DNA of 64,000 nt, taken from contig CALUWL010000001.1 of the NCBI GenBank assembly GCA_944324445.1, positions 33,561 to 97,560 on the forward strand, written 5' to 3'. This document shows, in pieces, positions 42,942-51,511 of the stretch. The notes under the pieces are model-generated. The model made no database searches. It was not told the DNA's origin and worked only from the letters and a program-made list of their open reading frames with translations. Both the position numbers and the translations under genes were made by a program. This DNA is from Candidatus Gastranaerophilales bacterium (GTDB lineage Bacteria; Cyanobacteriota; Vampirovibrionia; Gastranaerophilales; Gastranaerophilaceae). The stretch's first letter is position 1. The number at the start of each line of letters is the position of its first letter.

Positions 42942-44444
42942 TTAAACCTTTTGAGAAACCATTTCTTCTACTAAATTACAAGTCAAATTAACTAATGCGT
43001 CTTTATATTGTTCGCATTTTTCTTTTGTTTTTGCTTCAAACCTTAATGTAAAAACAGGTTCAGTATTACTTTGACGAATTAGAGCAAAACCGTCATCAAA
43101 AATAATTCTAAGACCGTCTATGGTTATTATTTCTTTAATTTTTGAATTAAAAAGATTATCATCAATAAGCGATTTTAATTTTTCTAAAACATCTTTTTTA
43201 TATTCATTAGGGCATTTTAAACGAACTTCATTAGAAAGATGAACAGCGCTAAAAGGTTCTAATAAATCAGTCAATTTAAAATTCGGATTAATTTTTTTAT
43301 TTTTTGCAACAATTTCAATTAATCTGCAGCCGGCATAAATAGCATCATCATAGCCGTAGTATCTGTCCTTAAAAAACGTATGACCGGACATTTCTCCCGC
43401 TAACAGCGCACCTTCTTCTCTCATCTTAGATTTAATATATCCGTGGCCTGTTTTTGTCATTATAGCTATGCCGCCTGTTTCATTTATTTTATCGTATAAA
43501 ACCTGCGAACACTTAACTTCAGATACTATAACGGGCTTTTCTCCGCGAGGAGCAAGAGTTTTAATTAAATCCTGAGCATAAATATATAATAATTTATCAC
43601 CGGATATAATTGTGCCGTCGCTTGCAATTGCGCCTATTCTATCTGAGTCGCCATCAAAAGCTATACCTAAATCTGCTTTTTGTTCTTTTATTTTTTCAGT
43701 TATAGCTTTAAGAGTTTTAATATCGGAAGGGTTTGGATGGTGATTAGGAAATGTTCCATCTGGTTCAGAAAAAAGTTCAACAACTTCACATCCCAAATCA
43801 CGATACAATTGAGGAGCAACAATTCCGCCTGTTGCATTTGCGCTATCTACAACAACTTTTATATCTTTTCCTATTTTTCCAAACATATCATAAATTTTAT
43901 TTTGATAATTTGAAATAATATCATAAGCTTTAACAAAACCGGATATAACTTGTCTATAGCCGCAGCTTTTTGAATGAATTTCTTCAGTTAATCTTTTAAC
44001 TTCTTTAATTTGAGCTTCATTTAAACTTTGACGGTTAAATGTCATTTTAAGCCCGTTATATTCGGGCGGATTATGCGAAGCGGTAACAATTAAAGCTCCC
44101 ATAACCTTTTTATTTTCAGTTATTTCAGAATCTATCTTTGCAAATTCCGAAAAATATCCCAAAGGAGTAGGTGCAAGTCCTAAATCTAAAATATTTGCCC
44201 CCATAGAGGTAACACCTTGTATTATAGCTCTTTTAAGCTCAGGAGAATGGTTTCTTGCATCCATGCAAACGGTAAATAATAATTCTCTTGGAGTCTTTTC
44301 TTGATTATTTTTCTTTAATTCTTCTAAAACAAAAGCCACATATCCTTTTGCAGCATGAAAAAATACATCAGAATTAACTTCAGATGGAAAAATTCCTCTT
44401 ATATCATTTTTGCCGAAGGCTTTTGTGTTTACCGTGTTATCCAT
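42942..44444 (-). CDS. Alpha-D-phosphohexomutase (phosphomannomutase/phosphoglucomutase)
   Basis: A 500-residue phosphohexomutase interconverting hexose 1- and 6-phosphates for nucleotide-sugar supply. ATG 44444 follows ribosome site AAGGAGAT; the frame extends further only through the promoter region. The four domains carry the phosphoserine loop TASHNPPEYNGLK, metal loop DGDSDRIGA, sugar-binding loop GEMSGHTFF (with YYGYDDA), and phosphate-binding loop RQSNTEPVFTLRFE. The GEMSGH motif is usual for bifunctional phosphomannomutase/phosphoglucomutase. The specific sugar is not fixed by sequence. Confidence 0.92.
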   Translation of the reverse strand: MDNTVNTKAFGKNDIRGIFPSEVNSDVFFHAAKGYVAFVLEELKKNNQEKTPRELLFTVCMDARNHSPELKRAIIQGVTSMGANILDLGLAPTPLGYFSEFAKIDSEITENKKVMGALIVTASHNPPEYNGLKMTFNRQSLNEAQIKEVKRLTEEIHSKSCGYRQVISGFVKAYDIISNYQNKIYDMFGKIGKDIKVVVDSANATGGIVAPQLYRDLGCEVVELFSEPDGTFPNHHPNPSDIKTLKAITEKIKEQKADLGIAFDGDSDRIGAIASDGTIISGDKLLYIYAQDLIKTLAPRGEKPVIVSEVKCSQVLYDKINETGGIAIMTKTGHGYIKSKMREEGALLAGEMSGHTFFKDRYYGYDDAIYAGCRLIEIVAKNKKINPNFKLTDLLEPFSAVHLSNEVRLKCPNEYKKDVLEKLKSLIDDNLFNSKIKEIITIDGLRIIFDDGFALIRQSNTEPVFTLRFEAKTKEKCEQYKDALVNLTCNLVEEMVSQKV

Positions 44445-44474
44445 TAAATCTCCTTCAAATATAGTAGTATATTC

Positions 44475-44526
44475 ATTATATACTAAAAATTTCACTATAG
44501 CATTTTTAAAAAAATAATTGTATAAT
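44475..44526. promoter_or_regulatory. Divergent promoter region, with likely leaderless start for the receiver-STAS gene
   Basis: Two perfect -10 boxes point apart: TATAAT at 44475-44480 read on the minus strand for the mutase, and TATAAT at 44521-44526 for the regulator. The regulator's ATG (44533) begins six bases after its -10, which is where transcription should start. No good -35 is seen for either. Confidence 0.5.
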
Positions 44527-44532
44527 TCTGAT

Positions 44533-45447
44533 ATGGAAAATGAAATTAGAATTACACAAGAACAATTTGACAACCTTTTAAAATTGTCTGATATTGAGAT
44601 TGCGGCAGATACTCAAGAAGACGTTCAAGATTTAGTTTCAAGAGCGTTGATATCACTGGAGAGGAAATTAAATTATTTTAATTACCCTTTAAGCTTTTTT
44701 ACTGCCGAAGTTACAAATGTTTTAATAGTTGATGATACCGAGCTTTCAATATTTCAACTATCGGTTATGCTTGAAAAAATCGGTATGAATGTTTATGTTG
44801 CAAGAAGCAAAGAAGAGGCTCTTGCTGAATTTAAGAAGAAAAATTTTGACTTTTTAATTTTGGATTTATATCTTCCGGATTATAAAGACGGTTTTGATTT
44901 AATTGTTGAAGCAAATAAGTTAAGAAATGAAGAAGGCAGAGATTTTAGAATTATAGCCATTTCAGGAACAGATAATCCCAAAATTATACAAGACGCTTAC
45001 AAGCTTGAAATTGATGAATTTATACCTAAAGCACCTATGTGGCATGAAAAAGTATTAAAATTCATTTCAAATTCGACAAATAAAATCACAAATGAAGAAT
45101 TTACAAGATACTATGTCAATGACAATATTTGTTCTTTAACTTTATATAAAATCAACAATGAAAAATATGTAGACAAAGTAATTAAAGAAGTTAACGCAAA
45201 TGTTTTAACCGGAAAACAAAATATAATCTTTAATATGGAGCATATAAAGATTTTTTCAGACAGTTTTGCAAACCTTTTTGCAGAAGTTTATAAATCAACA
45301 AGCCTAAAAGAAGGTATGTTTGTTTTGGTTAAACCGTGCGAAGATGTATTAAAGGCTCTCGAATTTGTATTTTTAAGTGATGCAATTCCAATATTTAATA
45401 CAATTGAAGAAGCAGTTGAATATATTGAGATGAACAATTTTATTTAA
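44533..45447 (+). CDS. Response-regulator receiver plus STAS-like domain protein
   Basis: A 304-residue two-domain signalling protein. Residues about 1-55 are a helical N-terminal segment. A CheY-type receiver at about 60-175 has the acidic pair Asp67-Asp68 (VDDTE), phospho-acceptor Asp111 (LILDLYLP) and Lys166 (PKAP). Residues about 195-304 have the alternating strand-helix pattern of a STAS (anti-sigma-antagonist) domain, without an obvious phosphorylatable Ser in the usual place. The frame is open from TTG 44518, but that TTG adjoins the -10 box TATAAT, so ATG 44533 is preferred. The 3' end overlaps lpxK by eight bases on the opposite strand. Possibly part of a partner-switching pathway; no partner is adjacent. 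Confidence 0.8.
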   Translation: MENEIRITQEQFDNLLKLSDIEIAADTQEDVQDLVSRALISLERKLNYFNYPLSFFTAEVTNVLIVDDTELSIFQLSVMLEKIGMNVYVARSKEEALAEFKKKNFDFLILDLYLPDYKDGFDLIVEANKLRNEEGRDFRIIAISGTDNPKIIQDAYKLEIDEFIPKAPMWHEKVLKFISNSTNKITNEEFTRYYVNDNICSLTLYKINNEKYVDKVIKEVNANVLTGKQNIIFNMEHIKIFSDSFANLFAEVYKSTSLKEGMFVLVKPCEDVLKALEFVFLSDAIPIFNTIEEAVEYIEMNNFI

Positions 45448-46501
45448 TTTCTTCAATAACGTTTTTTAATTTTAAAACATTAAAAGAGTATCCTTTTATG
45501 TCTTCAATTAAACTTAACAGCTTAGTTTCATCCTTTTGAGTTGTTATAAATGTTCTAACATCTTTTTCTTTTGCAATTTTAATTAAAGCCTTGATATCAT
45601 CTTTCGTATATAAATGATGATCATCAAAAGAAATTTTATCAACCAAAACATATTTATCTTCTAAAAAGGAATAAAATTGTTCAGGTTGCCCTATGGCGCA
45701 AAATGCTATTGCTTCCAGTTTTTCTGATAAATTAGGTTTGATTTTAGCTTTTGTTGTTGCACTATATATAATATCAGGCGCCATAGTGCATATTTTTAAA
45801 GGTAAATTAAATTCTTTTGCCCATTTTATTGCATTATCTAAATTATTATCACCTTTATTTACAAGAATAATTTCATTGGCACGTTTAATTTGAGATAAAG
45901 GCTCTCTTAATGGCCCTCTTGGCAATAAATGATTATTTCCAAAGCGCATTTTTGAATCAATAACTAAAATTGATTTGTCTTTTTTTAACTTTCTATTTGA
46001 AAAACCGTCATCTAAAATTATAATATCAACAGCAAACTTAATTATTGCCTCTTGAGAAGCAATATATCTATCTGTACAGGTTATAACAACAACGTTATCA
46101 TTGACTTTTTTTGCTAATTGATAAGGTTCATCTCCGCACAAAAGTCCATTATCAAAATTAAGCCCCTTAAAATCCTTAACTATCACAGGAGTTTTACCTG
46201 ATAATTTTGATTTATAACCTCTTGAAATTATTGCAACTTTTTTTTCTTTTGATATTCTATTTGCAATCTCAATTACTATAGGAGTTTTTCCGACTCCGCC
46301 CGTTGTTAAATTGCCGACGCAAATAATTGGTATAGGGATATTTTTTTCTTTTAAAATATTTTTTTCATATAAAAAATTTTTAAAATTTATGACCGTAGCG
46401 TAAAAAAATTCGCAAATCCCTAATACACTATTTAAGATAAAGTTAGGTTTTTTTCTTAAATAGTGTATATCTTGAAAATAGGTTTTTAAATTTTTTGCCA
46501 T
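45440..46501 (-). CDS. lpxK: Tetraacyldisaccharide 4'-kinase LpxK
   Basis: A 353-residue membrane-associated kinase that phosphorylates the 4' position of the lipid A disaccharide precursor. The P-loop is GNLTTGGVGKTPIVIEIA, followed by ISRGYKSKL, GDEPYQLAKK and DDGFSNRKLKKD, with LLPRGPLREPL also conserved. A hydrophobic N-terminal helix (about 22-43) attaches it to the inner membrane. It is the last gene of the mlaE-mlaF-mlaD-lpxK unit (two bases after mlaD), linking lipid A completion with lipid transport. LpxB, LpxH/I and KdtA are not in this window. Confidence 0.94.
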   Translation of the reverse strand: MAKNLKTYFQDIHYLRKKPNFILNSVLGICEFFYATVINFKNFLYEKNILKEKNIPIPIICVGNLTTGGVGKTPIVIEIANRISKEKKVAIISRGYKSKLSGKTPVIVKDFKGLNFDNGLLCGDEPYQLAKKVNDNVVVITCTDRYIASQEAIIKFAVDIIILDDGFSNRKLKKDKSILVIDSKMRFGNNHLLPRGPLREPLSQIKRANEIILVNKGDNNLDNAIKWAKEFNLPLKICTMAPDIIYSATTKAKIKPNLSEKLEAIAFCAIGQPEQFYSFLEDKYVLVDKISFDDHHLYTKDDIKALIKIAKEKDVRTFITTQKDETKLLSLIEDIKGYSFNVLKLKNVIEEIK

Positions 46502-46503
46502 TT

Positions 46504-47868
46504 TTAAAACATCAATCTAAATAATAAAAATCTTTTATTTAATTTTTCCGAAAATTTCTTAACATTTCTTGTAATTATAAGAACATCTTTAACGGTGCTT
46601 CTTAATTTTAATTTTTCAGTGTCTTCAAGCTTATTATATTCATCAATTAATTTAGATACGTTTTCTGTAATATTTGCAAGATTATTTACTGTTTTTGTAA
46701 TATCTTCTTTTAATTGTTCATCTTTAGTGTATTCATTTATATAAGTTGTAATTTCTGATAGATTTCTCATTGTTTCATCTGCATTAGATATAATTTCTGA
46801 TGTTTGAGAATCTTCAAGAATTTTATTTATATTATCAGACATTCTTCCAACGGATTTTATACTTGAAACCACATCATTTTTGAGGGTTTCATCCGATACT
46901 ATAGCGTTTAAATTATCAGACAATTTTGTAAGACTTTCAATTAAATCCTCTGATTGAGCAATCAAGGTTTCAATTTCTTTTCTGCTCGAGTCAATTAAAA
47001 TTGTAGCCTTATCAAGTGTTGTATTAGCACTTGCTGTAAGTACTCTTATATTATCAACCGAGCTTTTCAAGCTTCCTATAAATTCATCTGATAAAATTTC
47101 AGATACTCTATCGTTTGTTTCAGCTAAAGAACGAGCTGCCCTGAATTGTAAATCCATAAAATCAGATAAGCGCATAGGTTCAATTACGGTATATTTTAAG
47201 TTTTTATTTGGAGTAGTCGGAATTTCGCCATCGGTTATATAAAACATTAGTTTTCCGTTATCTGCTTTAACACTAAGCATATCGCTATCCAAAATTAACC
47301 CTGGTAAATCTATAATATAAGCTAACTTTATAACATTTTTTGTTTTGATTTTTTGTCTTACTTCATAAGGAAGCTGAGATTTTTTCAAAACTTCAACATC
47401 TAAAACTTTTCCGATTTCAGCTTCTCCATCAGATAAAACCATATAAATCGGCTGGTTTATTTGAATATCAGTTTTAGTACTATTTGTTTCACCATAGATA
47501 AATTCGGTTTTAGGAGGCGTTACTTCAAGGAATTGCTCACCTATTATCCCTGATTGTTGAATTGAAATAGTTGAAGCATATGGAATTTTAACCCCTTTTT
47601 CAGTTACAACAAATCTTAATTTAACGTAACTATCTTTTCCGTTAATAACAGGGGTTATTTCTTCGACCTGACCTATTCTAAGCCCCATCATTTGAACAGC
47701 AGAACCTGCTCTCATGCCGTTTACATCTTTAAAAGCAAGATCTATTCTTTCGCCGCCTGATAAACTTCTTCCTTTTACCCATAGGATAGTAAAAATCAAT
47801 ATAGATATTGCCGTTAGAGTCAATATGCCGACCTTTAAAGATGATGAGTATTTTCCTTTTTTATCCAT
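46504..47868 (-). CDS. mlaD: MCE-domain lipid-binding protein (MlaD-like)
   Basis: A 454-residue membrane-anchored periplasmic protein. One transmembrane helix (about 10-30) precedes a single MCE domain (about 38-125) with GMRAGSAVQMMGLRIGQVEEI and SGIIGEQFLEVTPP. A middle region then leads to a long helical C-terminal part (about 230-440) with repeated Asn/Asp/Ser-rich heptads, which may form a helical barrel or needle spanning the periplasm. Much longer than E. coli MlaD (183 residues) and closer to plant TGD2-type and cyanobacterial MCE proteins. Transports lipids with the MlaF-MlaE ATPase-permease encoded just upstream. Confidence 0.9.
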   Translation of the reverse strand: MDKKGKYSSSLKVGILTLTAISILIFTILWVKGRSLSGGERIDLAFKDVNGMRAGSAVQMMGLRIGQVEEITPVINGKDSYVKLRFVVTEKGVKIPYASTISIQQSGIIGEQFLEVTPPKTEFIYGETNSTKTDIQINQPIYMVLSDGEAEIGKVLDVEVLKKSQLPYEVRQKIKTKNVIKLAYIIDLPGLILDSDMLSVKADNGKLMFYITDGEIPTTPNKNLKYTVIEPMRLSDFMDLQFRAARSLAETNDRVSEILSDEFIGSLKSSVDNIRVLTASANTTLDKATILIDSSRKEIETLIAQSEDLIESLTKLSDNLNAIVSDETLKNDVVSSIKSVGRMSDNINKILEDSQTSEIISNADETMRNLSEITTYINEYTKDEQLKEDITKTVNNLANITENVSKLIDEYNKLEDTEKLKLRSTVKDVLIITRNVKKFSEKLNKRFLLFRLMF

Positions 47869-47879
47869 TTCAATTCCTT

Positions 47880-48605
47880 TTACCTTGTCGCAATGTTCAT
47901 AGGACCTTCAATAGAAGCGCTTACAAATTGTCTGGCGTAATCGTTTTGACCTTGTAAAAGCTCCCCTACTGTACCTTTAAAAACAATATTTCCTTGATAA
48001 AGCATTATAACGTAATCAACGGCTCTCTTAATCGTTGAAAGCTGGTGAGTTACAACAACGCAAGAAGCGTTTAATTCTTTTTTTAATTGAACGATATAAT
48101 CTTCAATCATAGTAGACGTTACAGGATCAAGCCCTGCTGTCGGTTCATCGTATAAAATAATTCTTGGATTTGTAACAATCGCGCGGGCAAAACCAACTCT
48201 TTTTTGCATACCGCCTGATAATTCCGAAGGATACAATTCTTCTATGCCTTCCAATCCAACCATTTTTAGCTTTTCGCTTACAATTTTTGAAATTTCATCT
48301 TTTGTATATTTTGAGCGAAATTCTTTTCTCTCAACCAGAGGAAATGCGATATTGTCATATACATCCAAAAAATCAAACAAAGCACTGTATTGAAAAGACA
48401 TCGCAATTTCAGAATTTTTAGGATATATAATTTCTCCTGAATCTTTATCTAAAATCCCTGATATAATTTTTAAAAGCGTAGATTTCCCGGAACCCGAAAA
48501 ACCAATTACGCCAAGCGTCTGACCGTTTTCAATTTTAAACGATATATTATTTAAAACTTTTTTTCCTTCAAAAGATTTTGACAAATTTTTTACTTCTAAA
48601 GACAT
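47880..48605 (-). CDS. mlaF: ABC-transporter ATPase for lipid transport (MlaF-like)
   Basis: A 241-residue ABC ATPase that powers phospholipid transport. ATG 48605 is chosen because the extended frame overlaps mlaE and lacks homology. Walker A is GFSGSGKST, Q-loop MSFQYSALFDFLDVYDN (family-typical SALFD), signature LSGGMQKRVGFARAI, Walker B IILYDEPTAGLDP, and the switch histidine in VTHQLST. Eleven bases separate it from mlaE and from mlaD. The motifs point to a functional enzyme. Confidence 0.94.
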   Translation of the reverse strand: MSLEVKNLSKSFEGKKVLNNISFKIENGQTLGVIGFSGSGKSTLLKIISGILDKDSGEIIYPKNSEIAMSFQYSALFDFLDVYDNIAFPLVERKEFRSKYTKDEISKIVSEKLKMVGLEGIEELYPSELSGGMQKRVGFARAIVTNPRIILYDEPTAGLDPVTSTMIEDYIVQLKKELNASCVVVTHQLSTIKRAVDYVIMLYQGNIVFKGTVGELLQGQNDYARQFVSASIEGPMNIATR

Positions 48606-48616
48606 AATCTGCTTTC

Positions 48617-49414
48617 TTATAAATAAAATACCGACGCAAAAATAAAATCCCACAATGCAATGGCTAAAAAAGACCAAACAACGGCTTTTGTGGTTGCAAT
48701 ACCGACCTCTTTTGCACCACCTCTGGTTGAATAACCACAAGAGCAACTAATTAAAGCAATAGTTCCTCCAAAAAATGAAGCTTTTAAAATTGCAATAAAA
48801 ATATCTCTAACATATAGCCCGTGCCACAAGGATGTGTAGTAATTTAAAAGACTTAAATCAGCCGTTAAATTTGAAACATATCCGGCGCAAATCAATCCAA
48901 ATGTTGCAGAAATTACAAATACAGCCGGCATAAAAAGTACTCCGGCTACAAATCTGGGTACAACCAAATATTCAATAGGATCAACCTTTAAAACTTTCAT
49001 AGCGCTCAATTGTTCCGTAACTGCCATAGACGCTATTTCAGATGCAAAAGATGAACCCACCATTGATATAATTGCAAAACCGCTCATAACAACAGCCAGT
49101 TCTCTTACCATAACAAGCGCCGATAACATGCCTGTATAATCCGCTCCGCCTTGTTTTGCAAGCTCTGGTGCCAGCTGCATTGCAATAATAGCAGACGTCA
49201 TACCGACAATAGTAAGACTAATGGGGATACTATCGTATGCAAAACGCTTAGATTGTTCAATCACTTCAGTGAAATTAATTTTTAATTGTAGAATATATTT
49301 TAAAACACTCAAAAAATCACATCCCATTCTACCCAATGTGATTAAAAAATCCTCTATCTCCTTCCAGAGCAAATTAAAGCCCTGATAGGTAAGTGTTTTA
49401 TTTAGTTCGAACAT
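48617..49414 (-). CDS. mlaE: MlaE-family ABC permease
   Basis: A 265-residue inner-membrane permease of the MlaE/TGD1 (DUF140) family that moves phospholipid between membranes with MlaF and the MCE protein. It shows five to six membrane segments: about 62-85 (IPISLTIVGMTSAIIAMQLA), 95-120, 150-180 and two near the C-terminus. The conserved VMVRELAVVMSGF and EIASMAVTEQLSAMKVL elements are present. First gene of mlaE-mlaF-mlaD-lpxK. The promoter directly ahead suggests a near-leaderless transcript; no ribosome site is visible before the ATG. Confidence 0.93.
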   Translation of the reverse strand: MFELNKTLTYQGFNLLWKEIEDFLITLGRMGCDFLSVLKYILQLKINFTEVIEQSKRFAYDSIPISLTIVGMTSAIIAMQLAPELAKQGGADYTGMLSALVMVRELAVVMSGFAIISMVGSSFASEIASMAVTEQLSAMKVLKVDPIEYLVVPRFVAGVLFMPAVFVISATFGLICAGYVSNLTADLSLLNYYTSLWHGLYVRDIFIAILKASFFGGTIALISCSCGYSTRGGAKEVGIATTKAVVWSFLAIALWDFIFASVFYL

Positions 49415-49422
49415 ATACTTAT

Positions 49423-49451
49423 TTTATATTAAAAAGATTTAAAAAACACAA
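49423..49451 (-). promoter_or_regulatory. Promoter of mlaE-mlaF-mlaD-lpxK
   Basis: On the minus strand, TTGTGT (49451-49446), 17-base spacer, TATAAA (49428-49423). The start point would be about 49416, two bases before the mlaE ATG at 49414. The mRNA would thus have almost no leader. Confidence 0.55.
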
Positions 49452-49578
49452 TTAGCGTAATTTTTAGACCATTTAAACTAGAAAAAATCTTTAAAAAAAT
49501 TAATATTTTATTCTTTTTAGCAAAATAAAATCTTTACTTGTTTTATAATAAATGAAACTTGAAACGAAAGGATTTAAC

Positions 49579-49842
49579 ATGGCAATCTCAGGAATCAACC
49601 CTACTTTATTAAAACCAAAGAGCATTAACTATCCAACAAGAAATGTGGTAAACCCCAAAGTAATTATTGATGCAGGCAATGAAATATTAAGAGAACAAGG
49701 AGTTAACGTGCAATCAGCAGCTTCAACAGCAAAAAAACTCCCCTTAGGCAAAATTGCAGCAGGTGCTATTGCAGTTGCAGGCGCTATTTTAGCCGCATTA
49801 AAAATTAAACAAAATGCAGACAATAAAAAAGAAAATGCATAA
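49579..49842 (+). CDS. Small protein with C-terminal membrane helix, unknown
   Basis: An 87-residue protein. The frame is open from 49552, but AAAGGA (49567-49572) is six bases before ATG 49579, so MAISGINPTLLKPKSINYPT is the likely N-terminus. Residues about 1-50 are polar. Residues about 57-76 form a Gly/Ala-rich hydrophobic helix (GKIAAGAIAVAGAILAALKI), followed by a Lys-rich tail, the pattern of a single-pass, tail-anchored protein. A -10 box TATAAT lies at 49544-49549 and a strong terminator follows the stop. Comparable in context to the 88-residue protein at 34535, with no clear similarity. No function assigned. Confidence 0.62.
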   Translation: MAISGINPTLLKPKSINYPTRNVVNPKVIIDAGNEILREQGVNVQSAASTAKKLPLGKIAAGAIAVAGAILAALKIKQNADNKKENA

Positions 49843-49860
49843 AACAATTTTTAAAAAATC

Positions 49861-49887
49861 AAAACCTCTCAATCGAGAGGTTTTTTT
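49861..49887 (+). terminator. Terminator after the 87-residue protein
   Basis: AAAACCTCTC paired with GAGAGGTTTT around AATC, with seven T in a row at the 3' side (49881-49887). A textbook intrinsic terminator. It also lies downstream of the serA stop (49923) on the minus strand, where the tail AAAA arm gives TTTT, so it may serve both genes. Confidence 0.85.
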
Positions 49888-49922
49888 GTTGTTAATTTTT
49901 ACGGTTTTTTGCTGATTAAAAA

Positions 49923-51500
49923 CTAAAGCCCTATGTATTTAGCTTTATCAACACCGTCTATTGTTACAATTTTTTCCAATGTTTCAGCTTGAACTTCGCT
50001 GTCTGTGTTAATTATCATTATTGATTTATCAGTATTATCAATTGATTGAGCTACTTGCATGCCTGAAATATTAATCTCATCAGCACCAAGTACACTTGCA
50101 ACTTTTGCTACCATATTTGGTTTATTTGTGTGTGGGACTAAAAGCATATGTTTTTTGGGTTCGATAGATACTTTATAATTGTTAATTCTTACTATATGCT
50201 TAATATCTTTTGCAATTAATGAGCCTTTTACAATTGTTGAATAACCACCTGTTTTAATTTGTACTTCAATAGAATTTTCACTATCGTTTGTTTTAGAGGT
50301 TTTAACTTCTATTCCTCTTTGCTTAGCTACAATCGGAGCATTAACATAGTTAATTCCAACCATATTAGCAGATAACACCCCTTTTAAAATTGCAATTTCC
50401 AACGGAGAAATATCCAGCTTAGAAAGTTCGCCGCCAACAGCTACAGATACTTCTTTTATGGCATCGGTTGTTAGTTGCGAAGCAATTTCTGCTATATTTT
50501 GAGCTAAATCCATATACTCTTTAACCGCTTCTAATTTTTGCGGTTTTAGTGCAGGAATATTTATAGCATTTGTTGCATTTCCGCCGGATAAAACTTCTAC
50601 AACTTGGTTTGCAACATCAAGTGCAACATTAATTTGGGCTTCATCTGTGCTTGCTCCCAAATGAGGTGTTAAAATTGCTTTATTTCCAAGCTTTAACAGC
50701 GGAGAATCTTTTACATTTTTTTCATCTTCATACACATCAATTGCACATTGAGCAACTTGCCCTGATTGAATAGCATCAAACAATGCTTTTTCATCTATTA
50801 TTCCGCCGCGGGCACAGTTAATAATTCTGACACCTTTTTTCATTCTGTTTAAAGTGTTGAGGTTAATTAAACCTGTTGTTTCTTTTGTTTTTGGAGTATG
50901 AATTGTTATATAATCGCACAATCCCCAAAATTCATCCAAATGCTTAATATATTTAGCACCCATTTTCTCGATTATTTCAGGATTAGAATAAGGATCAAAA
51001 ACAACAACCTTCATTCCTAAAGAAAGAGCAACGTTAGCTACATGAGAACCTATTTTGCCAAGCCCGATTATACCAAGAGTTTTATTATATACTTCAACGC
51101 CCGTAAATTTAGAACGCTCCCAAAGCCCCTGCTTAACAGAAAAATCAGCAGCAGGAATATTTCTTGACATAGCCATCATCATAGCAATAGTATGTTCTGC
51201 TGCAGCATGTGTGTTTCCATCAGGGGAATTCACAACTATTATACCTTTTTGAGTAGCCGCATTTACATCAATATTATCTACTCCAACACCTGCACGGCCG
51301 ATTATTTTAAGATTTTTTCCTGCTTCTATAACTTTAGCAGTTACCTTAGTTTGTGATCTAACCAACAGAGCATCATATTCACCTATAATTTTACATAACT
51401 CCTCTTCATCCATAGTAGGTAAGTTATCAGCTTGCGCAACACGAGCTACAATTTTAACGGCTAAATCATTAATTTTATCCGTGATTAATACTTTTGGCAT
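49923..51500 (-). CDS. serA: D-3-phosphoglycerate dehydrogenase SerA
   Basis: A 525-residue long-form phosphoglycerate dehydrogenase, the first step of serine synthesis. N-terminal substrate/NAD halves show GRAGVGVDNIDV, the NAD-binding GLGKIGSHVA, CARGGIIDEKAL and the catalytic histidine in TPHLGASTDEA. Residues about 315-450 form the intervening substrate-binding domain, and 455-525 the ACT regulatory domain (LLVPHTNKPNMVAKVASVLG). A good ribosome site (AGAGGA) precedes ATG 51500. It lies 11 bases after the GNAT-like gene on the same strand. Confidence 0.97.
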   Translation of the reverse strand: MPKVLITDKINDLAVKIVARVAQADNLPTMDEEELCKIIGEYDALLVRSQTKVTAKVIEAGKNLKIIGRAGVGVDNIDVNAATQKGIIVVNSPDGNTHAAAEHTIAMMMAMSRNIPAADFSVKQGLWERSKFTGVEVYNKTLGIIGLGKIGSHVANVALSLGMKVVVFDPYSNPEIIEKMGAKYIKHLDEFWGLCDYITIHTPKTKETTGLINLNTLNRMKKGVRIINCARGGIIDEKALFDAIQSGQVAQCAIDVYEDEKNVKDSPLLKLGNKAILTPHLGASTDEAQINVALDVANQVVEVLSGGNATNAINIPALKPQKLEAVKEYMDLAQNIAEIASQLTTDAIKEVSVAVGGELSKLDISPLEIAILKGVLSANMVGINYVNAPIVAKQRGIEVKTSKTNDSENSIEVQIKTGGYSTIVKGSLIAKDIKHIVRINNYKVSIEPKKHMLLVPHTNKPNMVAKVASVLGADEINISGMQVAQSIDNTDKSIMIINTDSEVQAETLEKIVTIDGVDKAKYIGL

Positions 51501-51511
51501 TTTTCCTCTTT

